Shown here piece after piece: positions 41,632-42,444 of a DNA stretch of 42,444 bases (its first letter is position 1; each line of letters opens with the position of its first letter). The stretch is from JBHHYN01 sp046757565. Its GTDB lineage: Bacteria; Pseudomonadota; Gammaproteobacteria; Eutrophobiales; Eutrophobiaceae. Made by a program: the position numbers and the translations under genes. The notes beneath the pieces are model-generated. The model ran no database searches. It was given only the letters and a program-made list of their open reading frames with translations, and was not told the origin of the DNA. The stretch is taken from contig JBHHYN010000011.1 of assembly GCA_046757565.1 (NCBI GenBank), forward strand, positions 1 through 42,444, in the 5' to 3' direction.

Positions 41632-42246
41632 CTATACAACATAACCCCTGGCCAATATATAAAATTCACGGGAACTGTTCCGGGATGCTTCTGGCTTACG
41701 AGTCATAACTCTTTGAAATCGCTCCATAACTTCCCGCTTGAATGCGTCCGTTCCCTGACCTTGAAAAAGTTTAATCAACATGTCTCCCCCGGGCCTCAAA
41801 ACCCGGTTTGAAAAATCATATACGAGATCGGCAAGCAACATGCTACGCGCCTGGTCGGTACTCCTTATACCGGATAAGTTGGGGGCCATATCTGAAATTA
41901 CAAGGTCTGCGATGCCGTCCGGGAGCACCTCGATGCACTTTTCAAATACACTGGCATCGGTAAAATCGCCCTTAATCGTCACCACATCAGTTAATGGCGC
42001 CATATCCAGAACATCAACTGCAATGACTTTCCCCCGAGAGCCTACACGCTGATGAACGTACTGTGACCAACTCCCCGGAGCCGCTCCCAAATCGACCACA
42101 ACCTGTCCCGGCAGGAACAGCCTGTCCCGGTGGTCGATCTGCATGAGTTTATAGGCAGCCCGGGAACGGTAGTTCGAGCAGCGTGCCTGTTTGACAAATT
42201 GATCGCGGGAATGCGTCTGCATCCAGTGCTTGCTGTTCCTGGACAT
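41632..42246 (-). CDS. rlmE: 23S rRNA (uridine(2552)-2'-O)-methyltransferase
   Basis: A 204-residue RlmE (FtsJ) that 2'-O-methylates U2552 in the A-loop of 23S rRNA during large-subunit assembly. It has the family N-terminus (KHWMQTHSRDQFVKQA), the AdoMet motif VVVDLGAAPGSWSQY (49-63), DLVISDMAPNLSG with the catalytic aspartate, and MLIKLFQGQG with the catalytic lysine. Length is typical. It is the first gene of the rlmE-ftsH-glmM-serA-DUF1015 block. The usual divergent neighbour yhbY is not seen; instead a dispersed repeat lies 36 bp upstream of the start codon, so the contig end cuts the region where its promoter should be. Confidence 0.95.
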   Translation of the reverse strand: MSRNSKHWMQTHSRDQFVKQARCSNYRSRAAYKLMQIDHRDRLFLPGQVVVDLGAAPGSWSQYVHQRVGSRGKVIAVDVLDMAPLTDVVTIKGDFTDASVFEKCIEVLPDGIADLVISDMAPNLSGIRSTDQARSMLLADLVYDFSNRVLRPGGDMLIKLFQGQGTDAFKREVMERFQRVMTRKPEASRNSSREFYILARGYVV

Positions 42247-42282
42247 GCCTAACCTGCATAGTGCCCGCAGCCTGCCCTGAGG

Positions 42283-42396
42283 ATGAACAACTCGGCCGCA
42301 AGCGACTGGCTTTCAGTGTAATAGTTATTCATATCACTTATCGCACTCCAACTCGTAGGCAAGCACCCGGGATTTTCATTCGTTATTTTAAACTTT
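42283..42396 (+). repeat. Dispersed ~115 bp repeat, copy B (upstream of rlmE)
   Basis: Same-orientation copy of 10027-10146, diverged but alignable end to end. It ends at TTAAACTTT (42388-42396), where the contig-end inverted repeat begins immediately. Copy A continues differently after the same TTAAACTTT, so this is a genuine element boundary. Confidence 0.8.
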
Positions 42397-42443
42397 GGGT
42401 CTTCAGCAGAATCTGTGGGTTGATATATAAACAGTAGCCCGTC
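42397..42443. repeat. Right copy of the 47 bp contig-end inverted repeat
   Basis: Reverse complement of bases 1-47. It abuts the dispersed repeat on its left and the contig end (one further base) on its right. Because one copy stands beside the 115 bp repeat and the other beside the methyltransferase gene, it is itself a separately dispersed sequence, or an assembly-overlap artefact. Confidence 0.85.
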
Positions 42444-42444
42444 A

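Noticed and set aside
1..42444. tRNA, rRNA or CRISPR features
   Set aside because: No cloverleaf-like segments with T-loop signature outside genes, no rRNA-like conserved blocks and no regularly spaced direct repeats were seen.

Overview
This 42.4 kb window looks like one complete contig from a gammaproteobacterial chromosome. I base this on gene order: leuB-asd-fimV-truA-trpF-accD-folC-dedD-cvpA-purF is a classic gammaproteobacterial block (known in Pseudomonas and relatives), and rlmE-ftsH-glmM, gltA/mdh and sucAB-lpd fit the same class. I cannot name genus or species from sequence alone. A polyhydroxybutyrate regulator (PhaR) beside a thiolase suggests a carbon-storing heterotroph or mixotroph. 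FimV implies a polar or type IV pilus type cell-pole organisation. No plasmid, phage, CRISPR array, rRNA or tRNA gene was found.

Layout, left to right. (1) 66-5435, minus strand: a class I methyltransferase, mpl (murein recycling), rppH, mdh and gltA. (2) 5714-13625, plus strand: sucA, sucB, lpd, an acetyl-CoA acetyltransferase and phaR, so the citrate/2-oxoglutarate part of the TCA cycle sits beside the acetyl-CoA to polyhydroxybutyrate branch point. (3) 13622-26904, minus strand: leuB, asd, a free-standing FimV N-terminal domain gene, fimV, truA, a broken trpF, a small HTH-like gene where trpB and trpA would be expected, accD, folC, dedD, cvpA and purF. (4) 27471-28292: dapD. (5) 28843-35175: an accessory lipid-type cluster made of a fatty acyl-AMP ligase/ACP/thioester reductase fusion, a PAP2 lipid phosphatase, a secreted TatT-like TPR protein and a short-chain dehydrogenase. 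(6) 35187-42246, minus strand: rlmE, ftsH, glmM, serA and a DUF1015 gene.

The main oddities are non-coding or decay signals. Two ~370 bp elements with ~19 bp terminal inverted repeats lie upstream of truA and dapD, both with the same end facing the gene. trpF has lost its middle and ends at a premature stop, and trpBA are absent from their usual place. The only glmM start that preserves the conserved N-terminus is an ATT codon behind a well-placed Shine-Dalgarno sequence. A ~115 bp dispersed repeat occurs between sucB and lpd and again at the right end, and the two ends of the contig form a 47 bp inverted repeat. The best candidate for an undescribed pathway is the acyl-ligase/reductase cluster at 28.8-35.2 kb.
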